Positions 17,077-24,306 are shown, counted from the first letter of the stretch. The stretch: 24,306 nt of DNA from Citromicrobium sp. (GCA_002712945.1 PAVA01000059.1:1-24306); one strand, 5' to 3'. Numbers and translations: made by a program. The notes: generated by a model not told the origin, from the letters alone.

Positions 17077-17090
17077 GCCGGGCAACCGGC
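17077..17090 (+). other. Small hairpin GCCGG-GCAA-CCGGC after tetR
   Basis: A 5-bp GC stem with a GNRA-type GCAA tetraloop lies 17 bases after the TetR stop. No T tract follows, so termination here would be inefficient; it may mark the end of the first arm's transcript. Confidence 0.3.
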
Positions 17091-17113
17091 AAGAGAGGGC
17101 TTTCGTGCAAGAT

Positions 17114-17135
17114 ATTAACTCGCTAGAGAGTGAAT
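17114..17135. promoter_or_regulatory. Putative operator, copy 2 (ATTAACTC-N6-GAGTGAAT)
   Basis: The half-sites ATTAACTC and GAGTGAAT pair at 7 of 8 positions around GCTAGA. Together with the preceding AAGAT and the following G, the 28-base stretch matches the copy near 10500 at 20 positions, including the whole right arm and both outer flanks. It lies between the TetR gene and the SDR gene it probably controls, and it touches the first possible SDR start codon (ATG 17134). Confidence 0.65.
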
Positions 17136-18072
17136 GAACTTGAAGAGGGAAAAGGTGGGAAGATTGACCGGCAAAAACACGCTTGAAGGCAGGGTCGCGA
17201 TTATCACTGGCGCAGGGGGAGGGCTCGGCCGTTGCCATGCGCTCGAACTGGCGCGGCATGGCGCGAAGGTCGTCGTCAACGATCTGGGCGAGGGCGCGGC
17301 AGGTGCGGTTGCGCAGGAAATCCGCGAAGCGGGCGGCGAAGCGATGGTTGCGGCGTGTTCGGTCACCAGCGAGGAAGCGGTCGCGGCGATGGTCGACCGG
17401 GTGATCGCCGATTGGGGCCGGATCGACATCCTCGTCAACAATGCCGGAATCCTGCGCGACAAGAGCTTCGCCAAGATGGAGATCGCCGATTTCCGCGAGG
17501 TGGTGGACGTGCACCTGATGGGCGCGGCGATCTGCACCAAGGCGGTGTGGGGCCATATGCGCGAACAGGAATACGGGCGGATCGCCATGACCACCTCGTC
17601 CTCCGGCCTCTACGGTAATTTCGGCCAGGCCAATTACGGCGCGGCGAAGATGGCGCTGGTCGGCCTGATGCAGACGCTGGCGATCGAAGGCGCGAAATAC
17701 GGGATCCGCGTCAATTGCCTCGCGCCCACGGCGGCGACGCAGATGACCGGCGGCGTGCTGTCCGAAGAGGCTCTGGCACAGCTCGATCCGGCTTTCGTCA
17801 GCCCCGGTGTCGTCCACCTCGTCAGCGATGACGCACCGACGCGGGCGATCCTGTGCGCAGGCGCGGGCCATTTCGCGGCCGCTCATGTCACCTTGACCGA
17901 GGGCGTGCAGATCGGCGGTGGCGAAGACGCCGCAGCGCAAGTCGCGCGCAACTGGAGCACCATTGCCGACAGGGCGGGCGAGATCGTGCCCGAATACGGG
18001 TTCACCCAGGCCGAACGCGAGGTCGCGGCAGCGAAGGGTCAACCGATGGAGGCGCTCGCCGAAGCGCACTGA
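17134..18072 (+). CDS. SDR family dehydrogenase, MFE-2 3-hydroxyacyl-CoA dehydrogenase-like
   Basis: This classical-type SDR has up to 312 residues. It has the cofactor motif TGAGGGLG (25-32), acidic D50 at the end of beta-2 (ND-L), which favours NAD over NADP, NNAG (102-105), serines 155-157 and the catalytic Y168-x3-K172. The pattern GAGGGLGRCHALELARHGAKVVVNDLG is typical of the 3-hydroxyacyl-CoA dehydrogenase domain of peroxisomal multifunctional enzyme 2 and its bacterial relatives, so a beta-oxidation-like step on an acyl-CoA is plausible. The start is uncertain: ATG 17134 overlaps the operator and has a weak site, whereas GTG 17155 follows agaggga and TTG 17164 follows ggtggga. The core domain is unaffected. 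It heads the second arm of the locus. Confidence 0.9.
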   Translation: MNLKREKVGRLTGKNTLEGRVAIITGAGGGLGRCHALELARHGAKVVVNDLGEGAAGAVAQEIREAGGEAMVAACSVTSEEAVAAMVDRVIADWGRIDILVNNAGILRDKSFAKMEIADFREVVDVHLMGAAICTKAVWGHMREQEYGRIAMTTSSSGLYGNFGQANYGAAKMALVGLMQTLAIEGAKYGIRVNCLAPTAATQMTGGVLSEEALAQLDPAFVSPGVVHLVSDDAPTRAILCAGAGHFAAAHVTLTEGVQIGGGEDAAAQVARNWSTIADRAGEIVPEYGFTQAEREVAAAKGQPMEALAEAH

Positions 18073-18080
18073 TCGAACGC

Positions 18081-18122
18081 GTGTGGGGCTGAGCGAGCGG
18101 GCAAACCCGCCGTGCCCCGCAC
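18081..18122 (+). other. Nested GC-rich hairpin between SDR and esterase genes
   Basis: The inner stem is GCGGG-CAAA-CCCGC (18097-18110). The outer arms GTGTGGGGC and GCCCCGCAC pair at 8 of 9 positions plus a G-U. No T run follows. It may be a processing or stability element between two cotranscribed genes rather than a terminator. Confidence 0.4.
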
Positions 18123-18143
18123 GAGGAGAGGAGTGATGAAGGG

Positions 18144-19784
18144 ATGAACCGGCTCGGACCGATGCTTGGCCTGATCGCGGCAGCTCTGCTGCTCGGCGCG
18201 TGCGCGACCGCGAGCGATCGCGCAGGTGCGCCCTCCGCGCCCGTGGTCGATACCTCGCATGGTGCGCTGCGCGGGACGGCGGAGGGCGGCTTGCGCGTCT
18301 TTCGCGGCATTCCCTACGCGGCCCCGCCTGTCGGTGCCTTGCGCTGGGCTCCGCCCCAGCTTGCCGCCGAATGGGACGGCGTGCGCGATGCGCGCAGCTT
18401 CGGCCCGGCCTGCATCCAGCCGCCGGTGCCTGCCGCCAGCCTCTACAACGATCCGCCCGCGAGTTCGTCGGAAGATTGTCTCAACCTCAACGTGTGGGCG
18501 CCAGAGGGGGCCGAGAACGCCACTGTCATGGTCTGGATTCACGGCGGATCGCTGCGGATCGGGGCGAGCAGCCTGCCGATGTACGAGGGCAGCCACTACG
18601 CGCGGCGCGGGGTCGTGTTCGTGTCGCTCAATTACCGGCTCGGGCCGCTCGGCTGGCTCGCGCATGAAGAGCTGTCCGGGGAATCGCCCGCCGGGATTTC
18701 GGGTAATTACGGCTTGCTGGACCAGATTGCGGCCCTGCGCTGGGTGCGCGAGAATATCGCGGCCTTCGGCGGCGACCCGGCCAACGTGACCGTCATGGGC
18801 GAATCCGCCGGAGCGCTCAGCACCACCTACCTGATGGTGTCGCCAGAGGCGCGCGGCCTGTTCGACAAGGCGATCATCCAGAGCACCAATGTCCGCAGCT
18901 TTCCCGAGCTGAACGAGCCCGCCAACGGCATGCCCTCGGCGCAGCAGATCGGCGCGGAGCTCCTCGGCAAGCTTGGCGCTGCGGATATCGACGCGGCGCG
19001 CGCACTCGATGCGCAGGATCTCACCGACCGGGCGACCCTCGCGGGGTTTGCGCCGCAGGGGACGATCGACGGAACGCTCCTCCCGCGCCAGCTGGTCGAC
19101 ATCTTCGACGATGGCGAGCAGGCGCAGGTGCCGGTGATCGTCGGCTACAACGCGCACGAATATCGCCCCGAAGGCGTGCCGGGCGTGAGCATGCCCGCGC
19201 CGGAGGCCTATGCCGCGCGGATCGCGACAATATACGGCGATCTCGCGCCCGAATTCCTGCGGCTCTACCCGGCGAGCGAGGGCGTCGATGCGCTGCTCGA
19301 TGCGACCGGCGACGGCATTTTCGGCTGGTCGGGAGAACGGATCGCGCGCAGCCAGGCAGAGCGGGGCCTCGCCTCCTTCTTCTACGTCTTCGACTATTGC
19401 TATCCGTCCGCGAGGGCGCGCGATCTTTGCGCCTTCCACGCCAGCGAAGTGCCGTTCACCTTCGGCAATCTGGGCGCCGAGGCGTTGCCTGCGCGCTGGC
19501 CGGTGCCCGATGGTGCATCCGACCGCGCGGTCTCGGACGCGATGCTCGACTACTGGACCAGCTTCGCGACCGATGGTCGCCCCCGCTCGGAGGGCCTCCC
19601 AGTCTGGCAGCCCTACGGCACGCGGCAGAATTACCTCCGCTTCACCGATGCGCCCGAGCCGGGGCGCGACTTCAAGCCGGGCATGGTCGAGCTGCACGAT
19701 GCCTTTGCGGCCCGGCGCCGGGCCGACGGGCACAGCTGGGGTCTCCGGATCGGGCTGAGCGCAGCCGATGCCGACGAAAAATAG
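18144..19784 (+). CDS. Type-B carboxylesterase, lipoprotein
   Basis: This 546-residue esterase has a lipoprotein signal peptide with lipobox LLGA-C20, so it is membrane-anchored. Hallmarks are FRGIPYAAPPVG (about 53-64), EDCLNLNVW (110-118), HGG (133-135) and GESAG with nucleophile S221. E339 in GYNAHE and H432 in FHASEVPF complete the catalytic triad. It is clearly paralogous to the secreted esterase at 13046-14722 (near-identical motif blocks, similar length), but the two differ in sorting and in the substrate-pocket region. The ATG at 18144 follows gaaggg. Two ester hydrolases in one locus suggest a substrate with more than one ester bond or sequential cleavage. The MFS gene starts 28 bases downstream. 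Confidence 0.93.
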   Translation: MNRLGPMLGLIAAALLLGACATASDRAGAPSAPVVDTSHGALRGTAEGGLRVFRGIPYAAPPVGALRWAPPQLAAEWDGVRDARSFGPACIQPPVPAASLYNDPPASSSEDCLNLNVWAPEGAENATVMVWIHGGSLRIGASSLPMYEGSHYARRGVVFVSLNYRLGPLGWLAHEELSGESPAGISGNYGLLDQIAALRWVRENIAAFGGDPANVTVMGESAGALSTTYLMVSPEARGLFDKAIIQSTNVRSFPELNEPANGMPSAQQIGAELLGKLGAADIDAARALDAQDLTDRATLAGFAPQGTIDGTLLPRQLVDIFDDGEQAQVPVIVGYNAHEYRPEGVPGVSMPAPEAYAARIATIYGDLAPEFLRLYPASEGVDALLDATGDGIFGWSGERIARSQAERGLASFFYVFDYCYPSARARDLCAFHASEVPFTFGNLGAEALPARWPVPDGASDRAVSDAMLDYWTSFATDGRPRSEGLPVWQPYGTRQNYLRFTDAPEPGRDFKPGMVELHDAFAARRRADGHSWGLRIGLSAADADEK

Positions 19785-19812
19785 AAAACACGAACATGGG
19801 GAGAGCACGAGA

Positions 19813-21153
19813 ATGAGCACCGAGACCACCAGTCCCGCACCGCCGGGCGGGATCGACACGCCCTATGCGAAGGCGTCCTACCGCTATTTCGTGCTCGGCG
19901 TGCTCACGCTCGTCTATGCGCTCAACTTCGTCGACCGGCAGCTGCTCGTCATCCTGCAGGAGCAGATCAAGCTGGAGCTGGACCTGTCGGACACGCAGCT
20001 GGGGCTGCTGTCGGGCCTTTCCTTTGCCATCTTCTACGTCGTCTGCGGAATTCCCATCGCGCGCTGGGCCGATACCGGCGTGCGCCGCAATATCATCGCC
20101 CTGGCGCTCACCGTGTGGAGCGGGATGACCGCAGTGAGCGGACTGGCGCAGAACTACCTCCACCTGCTGCTCGCCCGGGTCGGCGTGGGCGTGGGCGAGG
20201 CCGGGGGAAGCCCGCCCGCACACTCGATGATCTCCGACATCTTTCCCGAGAAGGAGCGCGCCACCGCGCTCTCGATCTACTCGGTCGGCATCTATATCGG
20301 CATCCTCACCGGCTTTGCGCTGGGCGGCTTCATCGCCGAGACTTTCGGCTGGCGGATGGCCTTCTTCGTGGTCGGCGCACCGGGCATTCTCGTCGCCCTG
20401 TTCCTGCGCTTCGCCGTGCGAGAGCCGATCCGTGGCTGGTCGGAAAAGCGCGAGACCGAGGCGGGCGAGAATCCCACCTTCTTTGCGGTGCTGGCCTTCC
20501 TCTGGTCGCGCAAGACCTTCCGCAACCTCGCGCTCGCGGGAAGCCTGCAGGCGATGGTGATCTATGCGATCGGCAACTGGCTGCCGTCCTTCTTCCTGCG
20601 CTATCACGAGATCGGGCTGGCCGAACTGGGCGTGTGGATGGCGCTGACCTCGGGCTTCGGCGGGGGCGCGGGCTCCTTCTTCGGCGGCTGGTTCGCCGAC
20701 AAGATGGGGCAGCGCGACCGGCGCTGGTACGTGTGGGGATCGGCGGTGCTGATCCTCGCGATCACGCCCGTCCTGCTGGTGATGCTGAACACGGGCACCC
20801 TCACGCTGGCGCTGCTGCTGACGGGGGTGTTCCACTTCCTCTCCGCCTCCTACCTCGGCCCGGCGCTTGCCGTGTCGCACGGGCTGGTCGGTTTGCGGAT
20901 GCGGGCGCTGACCTCGGCGGTGTTCTTCTTCTTCATCAACCTGATCGGCCTCGGGCTCGGTCCGCTGATCGTCGGCAACCTGAGCGATACGTTTGCCGCC
21001 TCCGGGTCCGAGACGGCGCTGGCGACCGCGATGCTGATCGTCGGCTGCGCGGCCTCGCTGTGGGGTGGGGCGCATTACCTGTTCGCCTCGCGCCATATCC
21101 GGCAGGACATCGCCGACAGCCCGGCGAGCGCGCCGAAGGTGGAAGCGCTGTGA
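19813..21153 (+). CDS. MFS transporter, spinster-like family
   Basis: This 446-residue permease has about twelve membrane segments. I chose the ATG at 19813 for its ggggaga site; the frame upstream to 19768 overlaps the esterase end. Signatures include NFVDRQLL in helix 1, the motif-A-like GIPIARWADTGVRRNI between helices 2 and 3, and RVGVGVGEAGGSPPA in helix 4, which are typical of spinster-type MFS proteins common in sphingomonads. These carriers move small organic acids, lipids or other hydrophobic molecules across the inner membrane. Here it probably imports the product released by the periplasmic esterases. Its stop overlaps the next start by one base (TGATG). Confidence 0.92.
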   Translation: MSTETTSPAPPGGIDTPYAKASYRYFVLGVLTLVYALNFVDRQLLVILQEQIKLELDLSDTQLGLLSGLSFAIFYVVCGIPIARWADTGVRRNIIALALTVWSGMTAVSGLAQNYLHLLLARVGVGVGEAGGSPPAHSMISDIFPEKERATALSIYSVGIYIGILTGFALGGFIAETFGWRMAFFVVGAPGILVALFLRFAVREPIRGWSEKRETEAGENPTFFAVLAFLWSRKTFRNLALAGSLQAMVIYAIGNWLPSFFLRYHEIGLAELGVWMALTSGFGGGAGSFFGGWFADKMGQRDRRWYVWGSAVLILAITPVLLVMLNTGTLTLALLLTGVFHFLSASYLGPALAVSHGLVGLRMRALTSAVFFFFINLIGLGLGPLIVGNLSDTFAASGSETALATAMLIVGCAASLWGGAHYLFASRHIRQDIADSPASAPKVEAL

Positions 21154-22733
21154 TGCGCGGGGGCGGCTGGCGCGCGTCGCTCGTTGCACTTGCCGCCGTC
21201 TCGGCGGGGGGCTGCGCGACGACGGACGCCGGGCCGCCTCCGCCGCCCACCGTGGCGGACATGCCGAGCGGGGCCCGTGCGTCTTCGGGAGAATATATCT
21301 CCTGGCGCGAGCACCGGATCGACGACGAAGGCCTGGGCGGCGTGCCGATCCGCGGCGGCGACGGGTTGCAGATGGCCGATATCGACCGCGACGGATTTCT
21401 TGATATCGTCTCGGTCCACGAGGACTCGAACCACCTGCGGATCGCCTTCGGCAGCGGCGATCCCGACCGCTGGACGCTGGCGACCGTCGCCTCGGGCGCG
21501 ATTGTCGGCGCGATCGAGGATGTCGCGGTGGGCGATCTCGACGGCGATGGCTGGCCCGATCTGGTCTCCGCGAACGAGGAAGCGCATCTGGCATTCTTTC
21601 GCAATCCGGGATCGCGCGAGGGCGCGCGCGCCGGGGCATGGCAGGGCTTCGTCCCGCCGATGACGCAGGGACGCGGATCGTGGTTGCGCGTCTTCATCGC
21701 GGATATCGACGGCGACGGACGCAACGACGTCATCGGCGCGAACAAGGGCGCGAGCGATATTGTCGACCCCGAGGCTCCCCGCGCCGACCGGACGACGTCG
21801 CTCTTCACCATCCATGGCGATCCGATGACGGCGGACGCATGGCAAGAGCAGGTGCTGCTGGCGAAGGACGTTCCCAACACCGCCATGCAGGTCGATATCG
21901 ATGGCGACGGCGATTTTGACGTGCTGGCCGCCGCGCGGCTCGCGCAACAGGCCTACATCCTCGAAAATCGCGGGCGGGATGCGGAAGGCGCGGTCATTAT
22001 CGAGCCGCACAGGATCATCATCGACGCGAGCACACGGCCCGGCTGCACTGTCGCCACCTCGGCCTTCCAGTCCGCCTTTCGCGACCTCAGCGGCGATGGA
22101 CGCCTCGATCTGGTCGTCGGCGTGATCGAGAATTGCGGCGATCCGCGCGCACCCGGCGGCCTGCCCGCGCTCGGCTGGCTCGAACAGCCCGCGAGGCTCG
22201 ACGGCGAGTGGACCTACCACCGCATCGGCGACATCCTGCCCGACATGGTGATCGCGGTCGAACTGGCGGACATCGACGGCGACGGCGATCTCGACGTGGT
22301 GACCGGCGGCTATTCGGGGCTCAATATCGTCAAGGGCGGCTATTCGGGCGCCACGCGCGCGGCAGACGATCCGTTAGTGACAGCTGCCGACACGGTCGGG
22401 CGGATCGCATGGTTCGAGAACCCGGGCTCCCCCGATGGCGCGTGGCGGCGGCACGATATCTCGCGCCGGGTGCGCGGGATGTTCGACCAGTTCGTCGCGC
22501 GCGATATGGACGGCGATGGCGACGTGGACCTGGTCGGCACCCGCGGGAACAGTGGCCGCTTCGATGGGGTTTTCTGGCTGGAGCAGGTGCGCAGCGACAG
22601 CCCGCGCCCGGCCTTCACCCCGGCTCGCGCGGAGGAAAGCCGCGCGCTACCCCTGCCGCCCGACGACTGGCTCGAACGCTATGGTGCGGCCAGCACGCTG
22701 GTCGCGCCGAACAAGCGAACAGGAAAGGAATGA
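21153..22733 (+). CDS. FG-GAP/VCBS repeat beta-propeller lipoprotein
   Basis: This 526-residue exported protein starts at the ATG coupled to the MFS stop; the longer upstream frame is a shadow. The signal peptide ends in SAGG-C21, a weak but plausible lipobox. Seven Ca-binding DxDxDG-type loops are spaced along the chain, starting near residues 76, 128, 184, 248, 311, 373 and 451: DIDRDG, DLDGDG, DIDGDG (three times), DLSGDG and DMDGDG, each followed by a D/V/L-rich strand. Seven FG-GAP/VCBS repeats suggest a seven-bladed, integrin-like beta-propeller in the periplasm or on the outer membrane. No catalytic motif is recognised. It could bind the substrate, scaffold the esterases or be an enzyme, since some propellers of this type are lyases; function unknown. 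Confidence 0.85.
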   Translation: MRGGGWRASLVALAAVSAGGCATTDAGPPPPPTVADMPSGARASSGEYISWREHRIDDEGLGGVPIRGGDGLQMADIDRDGFLDIVSVHEDSNHLRIAFGSGDPDRWTLATVASGAIVGAIEDVAVGDLDGDGWPDLVSANEEAHLAFFRNPGSREGARAGAWQGFVPPMTQGRGSWLRVFIADIDGDGRNDVIGANKGASDIVDPEAPRADRTTSLFTIHGDPMTADAWQEQVLLAKDVPNTAMQVDIDGDGDFDVLAAARLAQQAYILENRGRDAEGAVIIEPHRIIIDASTRPGCTVATSAFQSAFRDLSGDGRLDLVVGVIENCGDPRAPGGLPALGWLEQPARLDGEWTYHRIGDILPDMVIAVELADIDGDGDLDVVTGGYSGLNIVKGGYSGATRAADDPLVTAADTVGRIAWFENPGSPDGAWRRHDISRRVRGMFDQFVARDMDGDGDVDLVGTRGNSGRFDGVFWLEQVRSDSPRPAFTPARAEESRALPLPPDDWLERYGAASTLVAPNKRTGKE

Positions 22734-23500
22734 CCGGATTGCACGATCTTGCAGGTCGCACCTGCCTCGTCACCGGAGCGTCCTCCGGGATCGGTGCGCA
22801 TCTCGCCCGCCGGATGGCCGAGGCCGGCGGGCGTGTCGTGCTCGGTGCGCGGCGGAGCGAGCTGACCGGGGAGATCGCGAGCGAAATCCGCGCCAATGGT
22901 GGCGAAGCGCTGGCCGTCACCATGGACGTCACCAGCGAGGCGTCGGTGGAGCAGGCCTTTGCGCAGGCGCAGGGCAGGTTCGGTCCTGTCGACACGGTCG
23001 TCGCGAACGCGGGGATCTCGCGTTACGGGCGCTCGACCGATCTTGCCCAGGCCGATCTGCGGCAGGTCATCGACACCAATCTGCTGGGCGTCCACCTCAC
23101 CGCCAATGTCGCGGCGCGGGGCATGATGGCGGCGGGCAGCCGCGAGAGCGGGGCGGGGCGGATCGTCATTATCGGATCGATCACCGCCCAGCTGACCGGG
23201 CAGGGCGATGCTGCCTATGCCGCGAGCAAGGCGGGTGTCGCGCATCTCGCCCGCCAGCTGGCGCGCGAATGGGTGCGGCAGGGTATCAACGTCAACGTGA
23301 TCCAGCCGGGCTATATCCGGACCGAGCTGGTCGGCGACTGGTTCGACAGCGAGGGCGGCAAGGCGCAGATCGCCGGCTGGCACAGACGCCGCCTGATGGA
23401 GATCGATGCGCTGGACGACCTGGTCCTGTACCTGTCCTGCGATGCCTCGCGCTACATCACGGGGGCCACCTTCACCGTGGATGACGGCCAGTCGCTGTAA
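22730..23500 (+). CDS. SDR family oxidoreductase
   Basis: A complete classical SDR of 256 residues. It has the cofactor motif TGASSGIG (15-22), arginines R41-R42 after beta-2, which suggest NADP(H) preference, NAG (93-95), S150, and Y163-x3-K167 as the catalytic pair. The C-terminal YITGATFTVDDGQSL is the usual family ending. It interconverts an alcohol and a ketone on an unknown substrate. The ATG at 22730 has a strong aggaaagg site and overlaps the propeller stop by 4 bases (ATGA). With the NAD-type SDR at 17134 it gives the locus two dehydrogenases of differing cofactor preference. It is the last gene of the second arm. Confidence 0.93.
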   Translation: MTGLHDLAGRTCLVTGASSGIGAHLARRMAEAGGRVVLGARRSELTGEIASEIRANGGEALAVTMDVTSEASVEQAFAQAQGRFGPVDTVVANAGISRYGRSTDLAQADLRQVIDTNLLGVHLTANVAARGMMAAGSRESGAGRIVIIGSITAQLTGQGDAAYAASKAGVAHLARQLAREWVRQGINVNVIQPGYIRTELVGDWFDSEGGKAQIAGWHRRRLMEIDALDDLVLYLSCDASRYITGATFTVDDGQSL

Positions 23501-23521
23501 CCCGGACGGCCAGGGATTGAT

Positions 23522-23540
23522 AATGCGAGTGCGTCGCATT
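23522..23540. promoter_or_regulatory. Fur-box-like palindrome AATGCGA-N5-TCGCATT
   Basis: This perfect 7-bp inverted repeat with a 5-base spacer (19 bases in all) overlaps a TTGATA hexamer at 23517-23522, about 60 bases before the small cysteine-rich gene. Length, symmetry and the AATGCGA half-site resemble Fur boxes reported in alphaproteobacteria, so iron-dependent repression is a reasonable guess. No experimental link can be seen here. Confidence 0.5.
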
Positions 23541-23601
23541 TACATGTCGTGACTCCTGCGATAGTCTCGCGAGACTTCCAGCAAGGAGCCGATTCTCGCG
23601 C

Positions 23602-24009
23602 ATGGCTTTCGATCTCGATCTTCTCACCAGCACCCCGGATATCCGCACGGTTGCGCCCGTCCACGCCCGCCTTGTGTGCGCGCTGCGCTATACGCACCTG
23701 GCCCGCAAGGGGCGCAGCTTCTGCTGCGACGATCTGGCCGATCAGCTCGGCGCGCCGCTGGCGGTGCATGCCTTTCTCGTCTTCCTCGACGAGGCGGGGC
23801 GGGCATGGCCCGAACCCATCGTGCTCAATCCGCCGTGCCAGCCGCGCATGAGCTATGACGAGATGCTGCTGGTCGATTGCGCCACCGCCGCTGCCAAGAA
23901 CGACCGTGCATCCTTCGACAGCTTCCTGTGCGACATGCTCGATCGCGCCTCGCGCGCGTCGGTGTGGAACGCGGCACGGCGGCTGATGAGCCGGATGGAG
24001 ATGGCCTGA
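23602..24009 (+). CDS. Small cysteine-rich hypothetical protein
   Basis: A 135-residue soluble protein without signal peptide or membrane segment. It has six cysteines (C26, C41, C42, C79, C93, C110), including a CC pair and PPCQPRMSYDE, which suggest metal or iron-sulfur binding or redox function. It recalls short DUF6628-like proteins of sphingomonads, but that is from memory and unchecked. Codon use and third-position GC bias match the neighbours, which supports a real gene. The ATG at 23602 lies 13 bases after aaggag, a rather long spacing. The Fur-like palindrome upstream hints at iron regulation. No function is assigned. Confidence 0.75.
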   Translation: MAFDLDLLTSTPDIRTVAPVHARLVCALRYTHLARKGRSFCCDDLADQLGAPLAVHAFLVFLDEAGRAWPEPIVLNPPCQPRMSYDEMLLVDCATAAAKNDRASFDSFLCDMLDRASRASVWNAARRLMSRMEMA

Positions 24010-24066
24010 AGCTCGGGAGGCAGGCTCCGGCGGTTTACCCGAAGGTAACCATCATTCGCCTAGACC

Positions 24067-24085
24067 GGCCCCACGCGAAGGGGCC
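24067..24085 (+). other. Hairpin GGCCCC-N7-GGGGCC before glycosyltransferase gene
   Basis: A perfect 6-bp GC stem with loop ACGCGAA sits in the probable leader 8 bases before the glycosyltransferase ATG. It could affect ribosome access or terminate the upstream transcript; no T tract follows. Confidence 0.35.
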
Positions 24086-24093
24086 CTGGCGCA

Positions 24094-24306
24094 ATGAAAC
24101 TGATTATCCAGATACCGTGTTTGAACGAGGAGGAGACCCTCCCGCAGACGCTGGTCGACTTGCCCCGGCGCATTCCCGGCATCGACACGGTCGAAATCCT
24201 CGTCATCGACGATGGATCGAGCGACCGCACGGTCGAAGTCGCGCAGCGCTTCGGCGTCCATCACATCGTAAAGAACGGCACCAACCGCGGGCTTGCGCGC
24301 AGCTTC
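24094..24306 (+). CDS. Family 2 glycosyltransferase, N-terminal part (3' truncated by window)
   Basis: The first 71 residues are present. They show the GT2 nucleotide-sugar-binding Rossmann start: a beta strand followed by [14 protein letters not shown], then [18 protein letters not shown] with the DD pair at 39-40 and NRGLARSF. This pattern fits the polyprenyl-phosphate mannosyl/glucosyltransferase branch (DPM1/GtrB-like), which moves a sugar from a nucleotide sugar to a lipid carrier or polysaccharide. The C-terminal part, including possible membrane helices, lies beyond the window. Confidence 0.93.
   Translation, partial: MKLIIQIPCLNEEETLPQTLVDLPRRIPGIDTVEILVIDDGSSDRTVEVAQRFGVHHIVKNGTNRGLARSF

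Noticed and set aside
20115..21152. N-terminal extension of the propeller gene through the MFS gene
   Set aside because: The extension is arginine-rich out-of-frame translation of the MFS gene; a signal peptide begins exactly at 21153.

Overview
The window is GC-rich, densely coded DNA with several TonB-dependent receptors, spinster-type MFS and type-B carboxylesterases. This gene mix and codon style fit an alphaproteobacterium of the order Sphingomonadales, probably Erythrobacteraceae or a relative. That placement is an inference from gene content, not a database match. No rRNA, tRNA, CRISPR array, insertion sequence or phage gene is visible.

Region 1 (1-7780, + strand) is a tightly packed amino-acid and peptide salvage locus. 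It holds the C-terminal part of a TonB-dependent receptor, a DUF1611/DgcN-type D-glutamate N-acetyltransferase, a YkvI-type permease, an exported class-C beta-lactamase-fold serine hydrolase with a DUF3471 tail, a lipoprotein M19 (membrane) dipeptidase, an Lrp/AsnC regulator and, after a 136-base gap, a Leu/Phe/Val dehydrogenase. Genes two to five overlap by 4-8 bases. DgcN acts on D-glutamate, and M19 and PBP-fold hydrolases often act on D-residue peptides. The set therefore reads as uptake, hydrolysis and catabolism of D-amino-acid-containing peptides, such as peptidoglycan fragments.

Region 2 (8048-10265, - strand) is a two-gene unit: a cardiolipin synthase with two HKD motifs, followed by an endonuclease/exonuclease/phosphatase-fold protein.

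Region 3 (10506-23500, + strand) is a nine-gene catabolic locus for an unknown, probably ester-containing hydrophobic compound. Its first arm is a TonB-dependent receptor, a secreted carboxylesterase, an acyl-CoA ligase and a TetR regulator. Its second arm is an MFE-2-like SDR, a lipoprotein carboxylesterase, an MFS transporter, a seven-repeat FG-GAP/VCBS propeller lipoprotein and a second SDR. Each arm is preceded by a copy of the same 22-bp imperfect palindrome (ATTCACTC-N6-GAGTGAAT type) at 10506-10527 and 17114-17135. This suggests one regulon, most simply controlled by the TetR protein encoded between the two sites. The pairing of two operators with a receptor, two esterases, a ligase, dehydrogenases and a propeller is the best candidate here for an undescribed system.

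Region 4 (23501-24306) has a Fur-box-like palindrome before a small cysteine-rich protein of unknown function, then the start of a family 2 glycosyltransferase cut by the window end.
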